Shown: in pieces, positions 1 through 10,743 of the stretch
Layout of the letters: each line of letters opens with the position of its first letter
Position numbering within the stretch: position 1 is the stretch's first letter
Origin: Alopecurus myosuroides
Taxonomy: Eukaryota; Streptophyta; Magnoliopsida; Poales; Poaceae
Assembly (NCBI GenBank): GCA_028641055.1
Contig: CM054057.1
Location: forward strand, 398,210,541-398,274,540
Length of the DNA stretch: 64,000 nucleotides
Direction: 5' to 3'
Position numbers and translations under genes: made by a program
The notes under the pieces: generated by a model
Database searches by the model: none
Seen by the model: only the letters and a program-made list of their open reading frames with translations
What the model was told of the DNA's origin: nothing

Positions 1-1317
1 CAGAACATCATAACTAGGTTGAATTTTTCATTTTGCACATTTTGGTATATAACTTGCAATTTTCTGAACTTATTGAAAAAAACTTATTTCCTCCATTTTT
101 AAATGATTTAAACAATATTCAAATAATGGTCAAAAATCAACTTTGTCGAACATGTGTGAAAATGGTAGAAACAGATAGAGTTTATTTTTCTGACCATTTC
201 TATATCTCATTTATATTTTTCTGACTTATAAAACAATAGTTATTCAAATTCCAAAATTAATTAATTTCTGTAATTATTAAACATTTTCTAGAAATAAGAA
301 AAATGGATTATGCTGTCAGGATGACGTCATCAATGGCCAGCAGAGGCTCTGCCCTCGCTCAATCCCACGATTCCGCGCTCGGTTTTGCAAATTGGAGGCA
401 CAACGAGACAGAGGAGGTTACGCGGAGTCGAGGGTGGCGACGGTAGGCCGAATAGCCACCGGAATTGGCCGGCGGCGACCTTACCGCGACGACGGGGCAA
501 GGCGCACGCCAGAAGCCGTCTACGGAGAAGGAGGGGCAAGGAGAGGGCACCTACAGGTGCAGGAGCTCACCACGAACTCAGTGGAGGGGTCGAGGAGGCC
601 GGAGGTGGGTGCAGTTGACACCAACGAGAAGAGGAGGCCGGCGGCCGGAGTGGAAGGAGACGGCCGATTCTGGTGATGGGGACCATCCTAGCTCGATTCC
701 TTCAGCCAGGAGATAGAGGAGAGGTCGACGGTGCAAACACAATCCACGGAGGGGCTCGGGAGAGGCCATAGCAACGGCGGCGTGCGGCTCGCCGGAGCTA
801 GGGTTTCGGTTAGGGTTCCGTTTTTCGGCGTGCTCCGTACAGAGAGGAAACGGAGGGGTGAGGTGGAGAGATGGGGACGTCTCCCCAGGATCTCATCCCA
901 GTAAGGAGACAAGCACACAGGATATGGCGCGGTGACGGCGGTTGCAGACACGCAGCAGCTCCTATTGTCACGAGGAAGAAGACAGAGAAGAATTTTCAAA
1001 AACCCCCTGGAATTCCAAGAAATCACAGAGAGGTCCTTTTCTCTTTAAAAACAGAACCAAAAAAAATTGAGGGCCTTTTTGTGAAGATAAAATTTTGCAA
1101 AAGTACTTTTTGGAAACCTCACAAATTTTCCAACCTCACCATGTTTTTGTTTTCCAATTTTTTAAATGTTTTTAAATCAAATTTTGGGAAACCACTTTAA
1201 GTGATTTGTATTGATTTCACTTGTTATTTTCAAATGCAAAATTTTAACCAATGTTTTCATGCATGTATGTCATGAACACCACACCACAACACTTTTTAAC
1301 AAAGTTGGGATGTTACA
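1..1317 (-). repeat. Element A: partial 3' LTR (minus-strand gypsy, Tekay-like)
   Basis: The segment ends in tgttaca and is followed directly by an antisense polypurine tract, so it is the beginning of an LTR (5' TGTAACATCCC on the minus strand). Read on the minus strand it has an AT-rich part, a GC-rich stretch (about 980 to 340) that looks like a 5' untranslated leader, and a TGACGTCA palindrome at 322-329, then AT-rich sequence leaving the window. Short ORFs in the GC-rich part are not convincing genes. The rest of the LTR lies left of the window, so its length and any target-site duplication cannot be checked. Confidence 0.75.
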
Positions 1318-1354
1318 AATCAACCCCCCTTACAAGAATCTCGTCCCGAGATTC
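1318..1354 (-). promoter_or_regulatory. Element A polypurine tract with preceding inverted repeat
   Basis: On the minus strand an inverted repeat (AATCTCG, spacer GGA, CGAGATT; 1336-1354) is followed by a G-run tract (AAGGGGGG, 1324-1332) and then the LTR start. This is the plus-strand priming site of a gypsy element. The same layout occurs in the Tekay element at 20130-20165 and in element B at 52866-52902. Confidence 0.8.
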
Positions 1355-4300
1355 CTGAAGGAGATAGAAAGAAGGAACACCGGTTTTGAATGGTCTTCTC
1401 GAACCTTACGGTTCTCTTCTTGAAGAGGTTGATCCATAGCACTGCGAAGATACCCAGCAGCTACACCTTAGGTAAGAGGGGAAAACCCTAAGGGATTTGA
1501 TCTTTACGAAGATTGAGTATCTCATGGATAACTCGTGACAGGAATGTTCATAAAGAACTTTTGAGTTAACATGCATGAAACACATCAAGATAACGAGGGA
1601 ATAGGAGAAGGTTTCAAGTTTGTGGACGATTGGTCTTGAAAGTATTTAGAATATGAACGTTGCACAAGACCTTAAATCCTTTTGGGAAAGAATGGTTGAA
1701 CAACTTGTGACACTGAGGTTTCTTCCAACAGAATACCAAGATTGATAGGGTGGTCTTGGATACCACAAAGTAATATCCAAAGACAAGGAAGAACTCGTGA
1801 ACACACTGGGGATATGCGTCCTGAAAAGTTTGGATACAGAATCATGTTCACTCTTCGGGGTGGACACTAAAGATGAAACTTTCATTCATTCCATCAATGT
1901 TTGTCGTCGGGGATCGAGATGTTACTTCACAACAGAATAGGAGTAACCAACATATGTAGTAGGGACACCCTAATGAAGAAGGAGTTCTTGGTCACACCAT
2001 AAGCATGAGTAACCAATGGGAAGTGAAACACCGGAAAGGATAGGGAATATCTTTCATATTGTGGACTTGACGTAGCAATACGTTTACCACATGGTTAAGA
2101 TCCCATGACTGAAGTGAATGACAAATTCACACAACGTGTAAGATGAATAGAACTTTAGATACCATCAACAACAAAGGAGATTTGACCTACAACAGTTAAA
2201 CGTCACCACAATATTTTCTCATGATGAACTTGTTTCCACTGGAACAAAGGTTTGGAGGACTGACATAGGGACATTGAAAAAACTAATTTCCAAATTTTTC
2301 TGTATGTTGTAGACACCAATATCAAGCTTGCGATAAGCCTTCAATAGGTCATGAAGGGGAAGTCAAACTTCGGATTGAAAGAACCATAAGGAACAACTTC
2401 TAGAGTAGGCATACTAGAATTCTTATGGAGAGTGGTTGTTCTTACTGATTTAACGGATTATAACATTAGGCCTTCCGGCTAATTGTGTCAACCACAACAT
2501 CAACCATGCCGGATTTTCAGAAGGGTCCTAAGTCGAAACCCTTGAGGAAACACCAACCAGCAGTGTTGCTTGAGATTCAGCTCTGGTTAGTGGGAGGATG
2601 ATTCAGACGAGTATGTTTGATCAAAGAGGTTGCAACGGTTACCAACAAGACACATTTACTAGATTCTCAAGATATGGATTATGATGCCATGCTCAAGAAG
2701 ATGAGCGAGATTGCAGAACTCGGGTATTAGCAACTTGCGGAAGAGAGTTGCCCCTTCATGATTTACTTGCAATGAAACACATTTGAGTCCTTGTTGGGAA
2801 GACGATTGAAGAGATAACAAAGTTCTTGGACTTCTTATCTTCCATGAACAACCTGTCAGTGGCTTGGTGTGGATGAAATCTTCTTCAAGGAATGGAGGTA
2901 ACAATCTACCATCTCAAGAATAGTCCACACATGCATGACCAACTTGGGATTATTCCCGAAGGAACAAGAAAATTCTACTCAGATCCATGGCGACAACTTT
3001 CACCAAAAGCACATGAACCGGAGTAAGTGACTTCAAACCTCCAGAACACGGTCGTCGTAATAACACAAAGATGGTTCTCAAATGTTTAAAACGGTAGTGC
3101 CAATTTTTCATCATGAACCTCTTGCAACTTGGAGAAAATAGGAATGTCACCGATGGACTCGACAACACGCTTATCAAGATACATCAAGCAGAGGAACTCA
3201 TATGATATATGAACGAGGCAAAATATTGGTTAGACTAAAGGACATGAAGGTGTACTCGGGCAAAACACCATGAGTGAAAGCACCATCAAGATAGTCCTTG
3301 GGTCTGATCTTTATTTGACGATAGCCCAAATCCAATCAAAAGGTTTGTTAGATAGCATGTCCACAAAGGAGATACTATCCTTCTTCAGTATGAACCGAAC
3401 TAGACATCTGCAAAGGAACAAGTTAGGAAGAGCTCTTGTCTTTCCACTCTCCAAGTTGTTGTTTATGCTCAACCAACTAGTTCACGGTATCCATCATAGT
3501 TTCTTGGAGAAAGGGGTAGTTCAAATTGCCACTTGTTTAGGCATCATGGTCAGGTAACAACCTGGTGATACTTCTAGAAAGACACCCAGAATATCATAAC
3601 TCACCGGTATGTCTTGGAGTTCGGAAAGAGCCTTGGTTTTTAGAGCAACTGATATGGTCTTGAGGGCTTTGGCGTGAACCTAACTCTCTGACCGAGAATT
3701 TGCACCAGAATGAACGGATTTGGTAACACGGTCAACTTTAAGTAGAGACCGGGTGACCAATAGTGCTCAGAAGGATACAGATGTTTCTTAGACTTTTCAA
3801 ATCAATAGAGTTGCTAAGAATATCTGATACACACACCAATGCACATGCCCGTCATTCTCAAGCACTCAGGCTTAGAGGGAGGGTGAGTGAGGACGTGTAA
3901 GAGCATCACTTCATCAATAAGGCCATGAAACGCAACACAACCTCTTGATATAAAAGAGTGGGATACTCGAAAGTGGAACATAATAGAAGCTGATTAAACT
4001 TCTTTAATCCGCAGATTACAAACTTTGACCTGGTCCTAGAGATGAACGAGGTATTGGAGTTTGTTTCTCCTGACATTCAAAGGTGGAATGTTCTGACGGA
4101 ACACAATAGCAACATGCATTGAATCTCCAACGCACATATGACACTTGGTTTCCAAAACAACAGATGGGGATTTGAGAGCAACTAGAAGGTAGAATCATGC
4201 TCGGGAGAAATCCTAAGAGCACGCTGATTGCACAGGGTAATACTCATTTGTAAACCCCATGCTAAAAAGAGAGGTATAGCTGAGATAAGAACAAAGATGT

Positions 4301-5077
4301 GGAGGCCATGATGGTCACTCTTGTCGTGATCCCTTTTGGTTCCAAAAGGAAACCTATGGCTATTGGGGTTGAAATTACCTAGCGATCCTAAGGTAGAAGA
4401 TGTTCCTCAGGGTCAACAGAACAAAACTTGGGTTAAAGATCAGCATCCTGCACTGATGGCGTGAGCATCACATGGGTATAACCACATGATTCAACCCACC
4501 GCAATTCAGCACATTATGGAACCTTCAGTTCAAATCTGAGGTTAAAAACCTAGATAAAGGAGTAACTACTATTCGAATGCCTTAGGGCACTACGAGTAGC
4601 AATCACGAAGTGTCTTTCAAAAGACAAACATAACTTTGGAAGAACTGGAGTGAAAGATAAAGGATACATTCGAGATGGAAGCAAATCTCGAGGTTTAGTA
4701 TTTGGGACCTTGAAACATGGAAGAATGTGGAATCCACACAACTCTAAGAGATTATGATGGAACGGATCTCTCCGTTAAAAGAAGAGATAACGGAGTATGG
4801 AACACACACGACTCTAGAAACTCAACACTAGGTCAACTTGGGTAAAAGACGTCCTTGCCAAAGAAGGCACCTAGGTTTTGAATGACTAGAACCTTTTCAA
4901 ATCAAAACAGGTAAGGTGACCCAGAGTTAGAGCGATACCAGTTAAGGAGTAAAAAGAATCCTAAAGAGATTTTCACAATTTGTTTGAAGTTTCAAAGCAG
5001 TTTTTACAAACACTAGACTCGACATCGACCAAGCAGTAAGGTTTTCCTATAGGCATCCCTGCTCTGATACCATGACC
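1355..5077 (-). pseudogene. Element A internal region, decayed gypsy gag-pol
   Basis: About 3.7 kb with no ORF longer than about 95 codons. It is bounded on the left by a polypurine tract and on the right by an antisense primer-binding site, so it was the internal domain of a minus-strand element. One stretch near 3530-3620, read on the minus strand, resembles the protease-reverse transcriptase linker that is clear in the Tekay copy near 17215-17280 (a VVCEYPDVFPDELPG-like string, heavily mutated here). No catalytic motif remains readable. It is shorter than the 6-kb Tekay internal region, so deletions are likely as well as point decay. Confidence 0.65.
5061..5072 (-). other. Element A primer-binding site (tRNA-Met type)
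   Basis: The minus strand reads TGGTATCAGAGC, a perfect match to the initiator tRNA-Met complementary primer site used by many plant LTR retrotransposons. It lies 5 bp inside the putative LTR edge at 5078. Confidence 0.85.
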
Positions 5078-5490
5078 TGTAAAACCCCAGGACCCAGAGT
5101 ATACATACTGTTATGTCCTCCTAGCCATGGACCCACGAGGGCTTCAGGGTTACCAGCCCCGGCCGCAACAAACAACAACAGGTAGACCAGATTCATCGGC
5201 ACACAGGCCGGATAACATCGGTACTACTACTCCTTGTGTCCATGCTAGTCATAACCAACTATGCCTATCAAAGAGTCCACGAGTCGTATGAAACTGAAGG
5301 AACGGTACCAAAGCTATACAGAGATGCTATGTGTCCAGAAAGTGCAACAACAATCGAGGGTTACTGGGGTCACCAAGCCCCGGGCCGAATCACATCGGCA
5401 GGCGTGCTCGGAAATGGATCATCGGCTCCACAACCCCTCGACTGTGACAACTACGGAGGCATAGCCAAAACTGCATAACAATGAGCTCGA
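5078..5490 (-). repeat. Element A: truncated end of the 5' LTR
   Basis: The sequence starts TGTAAAACCCC beside the primer site, i.e. an LTR ending GGGGTTTTACA on the minus strand. Only about 0.4 kb resembles LTR before Athila-type internal sequence begins somewhere between 5490 and 5560, so most of this LTR has been lost at the junction. It does not overlap the part of the LTR visible at 1-1317, so the two cannot be compared. Confidence 0.6.
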
Positions 5491-5689
5491 AACCAACAAA
5501 CGATCAAAGCAGTAACTCTAGACAGAAGTAAAAAACACCTTGACTCGAAGAAAACAAAGAAAAACAAAGCGAACAATAAAACCATGGGTTATCTCCCAAG
5601 AAGTGCTTTTCTTTAAAAGCCTTTTAGCTAGGCATGATAATTGGAGAAGATGCTCTCATGAGAAATATGAATCAAAGCAAAAGAGAGCA

Positions 5690-6382
5690 TCAAGAAGCAA
5701 ATGTAAAAAAAATTAAGTCTAACCCACTTCCCATGAAAAAGAATCTTGCAGAAGAACACGTCAATAAAGCACAAAGTGGCGTGCATAGGAAGACAAATAA
5801 GTGCAAATTCAAAACTTTCAACATAAAGAGAGGAGATTTAATATTATTGAGATATATGGGACCATGTTTCCCTCTCTCATAATAACTTTCAGTAGCACCA
5901 TGAATGAAATTAACAATATAACTATCACATATAAAATTCTTATCATGAGCTACTTGCATAAAAGAATTAATAATCACCACATAAGCATAGTCATTCTCAT
6001 TAAAAGTAGTGGGAGCAAATTCAACAAAATATCTATCATTATTATTCTCATCACCATAAACATCAAATATAGGAGGCATATTATGATCAGAATAAAATTT
6101 ATCATCAATAGTAGGTGGAACTAGAATACCACAATCATTATAATCATCATATATTGGAGGCAAAGTATCATCAAAGAAATTTTCCTCCTCAAAACTAGCT
6201 TCCCCGAGCTTAGATTTTTCCTTAGCATTAGCAATAATGGTGTTCAAAGAATTCATACTAATAACATTTCAACTAGCATGTAAATAAAGCTCCGTAGGTT
6301 TTTTAATTTTCTCTTCAAACACTTTATGTCCTAACTCAAGATAAAGATTATAAAGTTCTCTCATATTTTTGTTGTTTTCCAT
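5690..6382 (-). pseudogene. Element C leader-proximal ORF, one internal stop
   Basis: The first ATG is at 6382 (MENNKNMRELYNLYLE...). An in-frame TGA at 6269-6271 interrupts codon 38, after which the frame is open to 5690 (188 codons). The N-terminal part is charged and probably helical. The middle is acidic with many Asp/Asn/Tyr, and a later block reads ICDSYIVNFIHGATESYYERG. I recall such ORFs from Triticeae Athila-type elements, just downstream of the primer site, but no enzymatic motif is visible and its function is unknown to me. It is not obviously a capsid protein. Confidence 0.65.
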
Positions 6383-6508
6383 TAAGCCTAAAGATAAAAA
6401 CAAGGAACAAGTAAAAATACGCCTAATAGTGAAAATAAAAACAAGAAAAAAAGATATAATTGCATAATCTAAAGGAAATAAGAGGATGTGAGTACCTTTT
6501 ACCTTACC

Positions 6509-6525
6509 TCCCCGACAACGGCGCT
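6509..6525 (-). other. Element C primer-binding site (tRNA-Asp-like)
   Basis: The minus strand reads about GCGCCGTTGTCGGGGAGG, the primer site used by Athila-type elements. It is about 10 bp from the LTR edge. Confidence 0.8.
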
Positions 6526-6535
6526 AGAAAGAGCT

Positions 6536-7248
6536 TGATGTCTACGCACGCTTCTATTCTTGTAGACAATGTTGGGATTCCAAGTGCAGAGGTTTGTAGA
6601 ACAGAAGCAAGTTTCCCTTAAGTGGATCCCAAGGTTTATCGAACTCAGGGAGGAAGAGGTCAAAGGTACCCTCTCAAGCAACCATGCAATTACGATACAA
6701 GAAGTCTCTTGTTTCCCCAACACACCTAATACAATTGTCAGTTGTATAGGTGCACTAGTTTGGTGAAGAGATAGTGAAATACAAGTAATATGGATGATTA
6801 TAAGTAGTAATTGCAATCTGAAACAAAAATTGCAGCAAGCAAACATGTAGCAGAACTGGTTGAAAACAGTGTTTCAATGCTTAGAAACAAGGCCTAGGGA
6901 TCGTACTTTCACTACTGAACACTCTCAACAATAATAACATAATTGAATGCATAAATATCTCTCTTCACTATGCTACTCTGAACCAATATCCGGTTGGATA
7001 ACAAGCACCAATCATTGCGTAGGGCTGCAAAAAGCACTCCTTAGAGTTCGCATTTCCCATCTAGGTAACCCCCATGCTAACACCATGAGACTTAGATGGT
7101 TCGAAACAAACACCACAATTTCATAGGGTATCCAACACAAAATTTAAATATCATGCTAAACCACACGGTGCACACACTATCACCTTTACACCGTGATCAA
7201 AGTGTCTATGGAGATCTGTTAACAAACCCACTTGAGTAGCATAATAGA
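6536..7248 (-). repeat. Element C 5' LTR, left segment
   Basis: Starts TGATGTCTACGCACGC and is interrupted at 7248 by the solo LTR that begins at 7249. The flanking pentamer ataga (7244-7248) recurs at 27239-27243, where the LTR resumes. The complete LTR (6536-7248 joined to 27244-27940) is about 1.4 kb and ends GACGTATCA. Confidence 0.85.
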
Positions 7249-9553
7249 TGTAACATCCATGATTTTTGGAAAGTGCAAAAATCACAAAAAATTGAAACTT
7301 TTTGTTTTCATACAAAGCAAGTCATCAAAATCCAAATGAGATGCAAGAAACAAAAGAAAACAATATGTAATTGGAATAAAGAATCCAAATCACTTTAATT
7401 CCATAAACCCTAAAGCCTATTTCTAGAATAAAACATGTTCCCTCATGAGAATAAAATATTTCTTAGGAAACATCTTTACCAAACATGTTCTCAACTCAAC
7501 TAATATTATGAAAATGATTATGATAATTAAAAACCATAGAGTTACTATCTCTAATATTTTATCCTTATCTCCAAGAAATTATGTCACTGTTATTATTAAC
7601 CTCAAATGGATAAAAGCTGGTTAATTGTTTTCCAAGTATTATGTCAATCAACAAAACAATAAAGTGTTATATATATTATTGAGTTATGAAAACAAGTAAA
7701 GTGACTTGGAAAAACAATGTTTTCAATTGGGAAAACAACATCTTCATTCGAGAAAATATCTATGTTCTTACTCACCCTTAATTTAAAATTTATTAATAAA
7801 TTCTCTATTTTGGTTTTGTTAATAAGATACCATGAGTGAATTAATCATACGTTGACAACATTTTAAAAGGGCCTAGAAAACAATAATTTGAATCATAGAA
7901 ATATTTTCTAAAATCATTTAAATCATATTTCTATAATTAACCCTCTTTTTCTATTAAGTAACTATTCATGTTTTCATCATATTTTAAAGGATGAAAACAC
8001 TTTGAATTGGTTTTGGAAAATATTATTTGATCATTATAAAGCTACTGAAGTTTTATTTGACAAATAGTTATATTTTATAATTTTCTAAATTAAAAGTCAC
8101 ATCAATCACTATTAAGGAATTATTTTAATTTTCAAAAATTCAAAAATAAAACGTGTTGAAAAGTTTACAAAAATGATATGGGTTGCAAGATATTAATATT
8201 ACAGAAATTTAGAAATTTATTTGACCTTAATTGGATAAAAAAACAGAAATTATTAAGGAATTAAGAAAACAGGAATAAATAAAAACTGACGTCAGCATGA
8301 CGTCAGCATCGTCTTCAACATTCAGAAAAGAAACGCATCTTTTTCTTCCCAAATTTTTGCCCGGCAATTACGCGCCATTAAGGCCAATAAAATCCTACCC
8401 GAAACCTCCACCTTAAAGCCCTGCTTGGCCTCCCTCTTTCCCCTCCCCATTCACTGACGATCTCGCCCCCAATCTGTGCCAATTGCTCGCCGGAGTCGCC
8501 CTCTGCCGCCAGCCGTCGACGTGGATTTCGGCTACCGTGGCCACGCCTCTGCCTCCCCTTTGCGTTCCATTCGACTCCCCGGGAGTGTGTGCCCGTATCT
8601 AATGCCCTCTGTCATTTTTGTTCGCAGCAAATAAGCCCCGCCGTGCACGTCTACTTTTCACCGGAGCTCGGTGCTTCTCCGTTCGTGCCACGCTGCCATC
8701 CCGTGGAGCAAGAGTCAGAGCCGTTGCCACCATCGTGTTTGCGGTGACCTCCCGCGCCGCGTCGTGACCTTCTCCAAGCAGGAGGAGTACCAGAGGCTCG
8801 CCGCCGTCCACTCCCGAACGCAGCGCCGCCGTCGACCTCATCTCCGGCCACCCCTCCGGCACCTGAGGTAAACCCTAGCCATTTGTGCCGTTGGATCCAG
8901 ATCGGAAGGCGTAGATCAAATCACTAAACGAACAGGTACTGACCAATTAGAATTAGCCACGTGTGCGCCCAGTCAGCAGCGCGCCTTTTCCCTATCCGTC
9001 GCCCACCGCAGCGCACAACCGGCCCAAGCCCACTCCCTGTCTGCCGCACCGCGCGGTGAATAACCAAATCTGAGCCCAGCTGCTTTCTGTTATTTATTTC
9101 GAATAAATTAAAATTAGCATTTTGCAGAAAACCCCCTACAACTTAGATCTAACATAACTTTTTCTCCATAAGGCCAAATTTAGTAATCTTGGACTTTTTG
9201 AAAAGCCCTTGACATTTAGAAACTTTTGGCACTGTCCAAATTCAAATTTGACAAACTTAAATTTGTTTAAATTCAAATATGCTTGTTTGATGAAATTTGG
9301 CATAATTCAAATTCTACAAATCCAAAAATTGCAAATAAAATATATTTGGAAACCTTAGATTGTGTAATTTCATATACTCTGTCTCAAAATAATATTTGAA
9401 CAAATTAAAATTGAATTTAGAATTAAGTTTTCTATTTGAGTATTTTTTTACATAGATTAGTTTCTATAAATATTTTCAATATAGTCCCTTTTGCAAAATT
9501 GCTCCATTTGATAACCTTGAACCAGAAACAAACTTGCCCAACCATTTTGGACA
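7249..9553 (+). repeat. Solo LTR 1, left segment (4.7-kb gypsy LTR, TSD ataga)
   Basis: A plus-oriented LTR starting TGTAACATCC and ending GGGATGCTACA at 27238, flanked by ataga on both sides, with no internal domain: a solo LTR left by unequal recombination. This segment has an AT-rich U3, paired TGACGTCA palindromes at 8287-8305, a GC-rich leader-like part (8400-9060) and AT-rich sequence up to the Tekay insertion at 9554. It matches the reverse complement of 32600-34884. No gene lies in it; short ORFs at 8599-8871 are LTR leader sequence. Confidence 0.9.
8287..8305 (+). promoter_or_regulatory. Paired TGACGTCA motifs in solo LTR 1
   Basis: Two TGACGTCA palindromes start 11 bp apart, about 110 bp upstream of a weak TATA-like string (CCTTAAAGCCC near 8412). 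TGACG pairs are binding sites of TGA-class bZIP factors (as-1-like elements). The sister LTR has the same pair at 12-bp spacing and an intact TATA box. Confidence 0.6.
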
Positions 9554-10735
9554 TGTCACACCCCAATTTTAGCACTCTTGTTTTCACACAAGGAATCCAA
9601 TTCTTGGAGCCAACAAAAACTTTTATGGCCCTTGTGTAATCCATCATGTTGTATTTGAGCTATGACTATCTATGCAAGCAAGCATTTTTTTTAAAAGCAA
9701 ACCACTTGTTTTCTGAGGTTCTGATCATTTTGAATTCTTTTCTATTTTTGCAATCCTTGGTACCCTAACTCAAAACCCATGTGGCAATGTTGAAAACAAC
9801 TTACGTTTGAATATTGAGTCAAGTGGGACTAATAAAACAAAATAATCAAAGTGAAATCACAAAATTTCTCAAATAAAAACAAGCTTGAAAAACAAGCCTA
9901 GTAAGGGTTTTGCACCCTTGTTTTTCATAATATAAAAGTCCACATTGTGAGATTTTAAGTCATCAATGTGATCTTGAATATGTATACTACAATTTGGATG
10001 ACCTAGTTGGAAAAGTGGAATCACAAAAACAATGTTTTGCTTGATGGTTTTATGCTAAGAAATAAGGCAGAAAAGTGCCCTTTTGGAAAACAGTGCAAAC
10101 AAACCAACCAGCCCTTTTTCCACTTATTTTTCACCAAACAAAGGTCACTCAAATTTAAATCTTTTTGCTGTTTTGAAAAGTACTAAAGATGCTTAACAGA
10201 ACCATGCTTGGAAAACAAAATTTAAATAATTTTAAAAGCCTGAAAAACAACCCAACTTTCAGCTAACCCCTCTGTTTTTCTTAACACTTAGTAGAATTTC
10301 AGTAACTGAAATTTTAACTGAATTTTGGATTCAGAAACAGTGAACTCGAGCCTTTTTCAAATGCTTGTATCTTTTAGCTCAGTCATTCTTTTTGAGCACG
10401 GATTGGGGCTTCTAGAAGCTGGCCCCAACCACTCCCTGCTCTGCACCTCAACTTGCATCGAGTTTGACTAATGGGAGAGAGAGGGAGGTGACTTCAGGGA
10501 GGAGAGAAACAGGAGGGAGGGATGGGCGCCCGACAGGCTCCTCCCTATCCCGAGCCACAGTGGCGTTCTCCCGTGCAATCCGCGCCCTGGCACGATGCAA
10601 GTGGTCGTCGAGCACACCTAGTCGAGTTGGAACCTCCCACGGGCCCGGAGAGAGCAACCCTGGCCGTGCCAGAGCGTGCACGAGCTCGCCGCGGGCGCAC
10701 GGACACGCCTGAGCGTGCACCACCGTCGCCAGCTC

Positions 10736-10743
10736 TATATAAA
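10736..10743 (+). promoter_or_regulatory. TATA box of the Tekay 5' LTR
   Basis: TATATAAA in a GC-rich context, followed by a CT-rich leader. It predicts a transcript start near 10770, so R plus U5 would span about 3.4 kb. The 3' LTR copy is at 21350-21357. Confidence 0.75.

Larger units (their letters stand above)
5560..6535 (-). mobile_element. Element C: Athila-like internal end beside the 5' LTR
   Basis: Minus-strand internal sequence of an Athila-lineage element (Sabrina/WHAM-like by recollection of Triticeae repeats). It contains the broken leader ORF at 5690-6382 and the primer-binding site at 6509-6525, and abuts the LTR at 6536. The left junction with element A is imprecise. The rest of the element is not in the window: either it was deleted, or it lies left of element A. 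Confidence 0.7.

Noticed and set aside
330..1026. GC-rich overlapping ORFs on both strands that look like a host gene exon
   Set aside because: They sit in the leader part of an LTR whose edge and purine tract are clear; no domain and frames on both strands are equally open.
8599..8871. Short ORFs near 8600-8870 in both strands
   Set aside because: GC-rich leader of solo LTR 1; no similarity between them and any protein I know.
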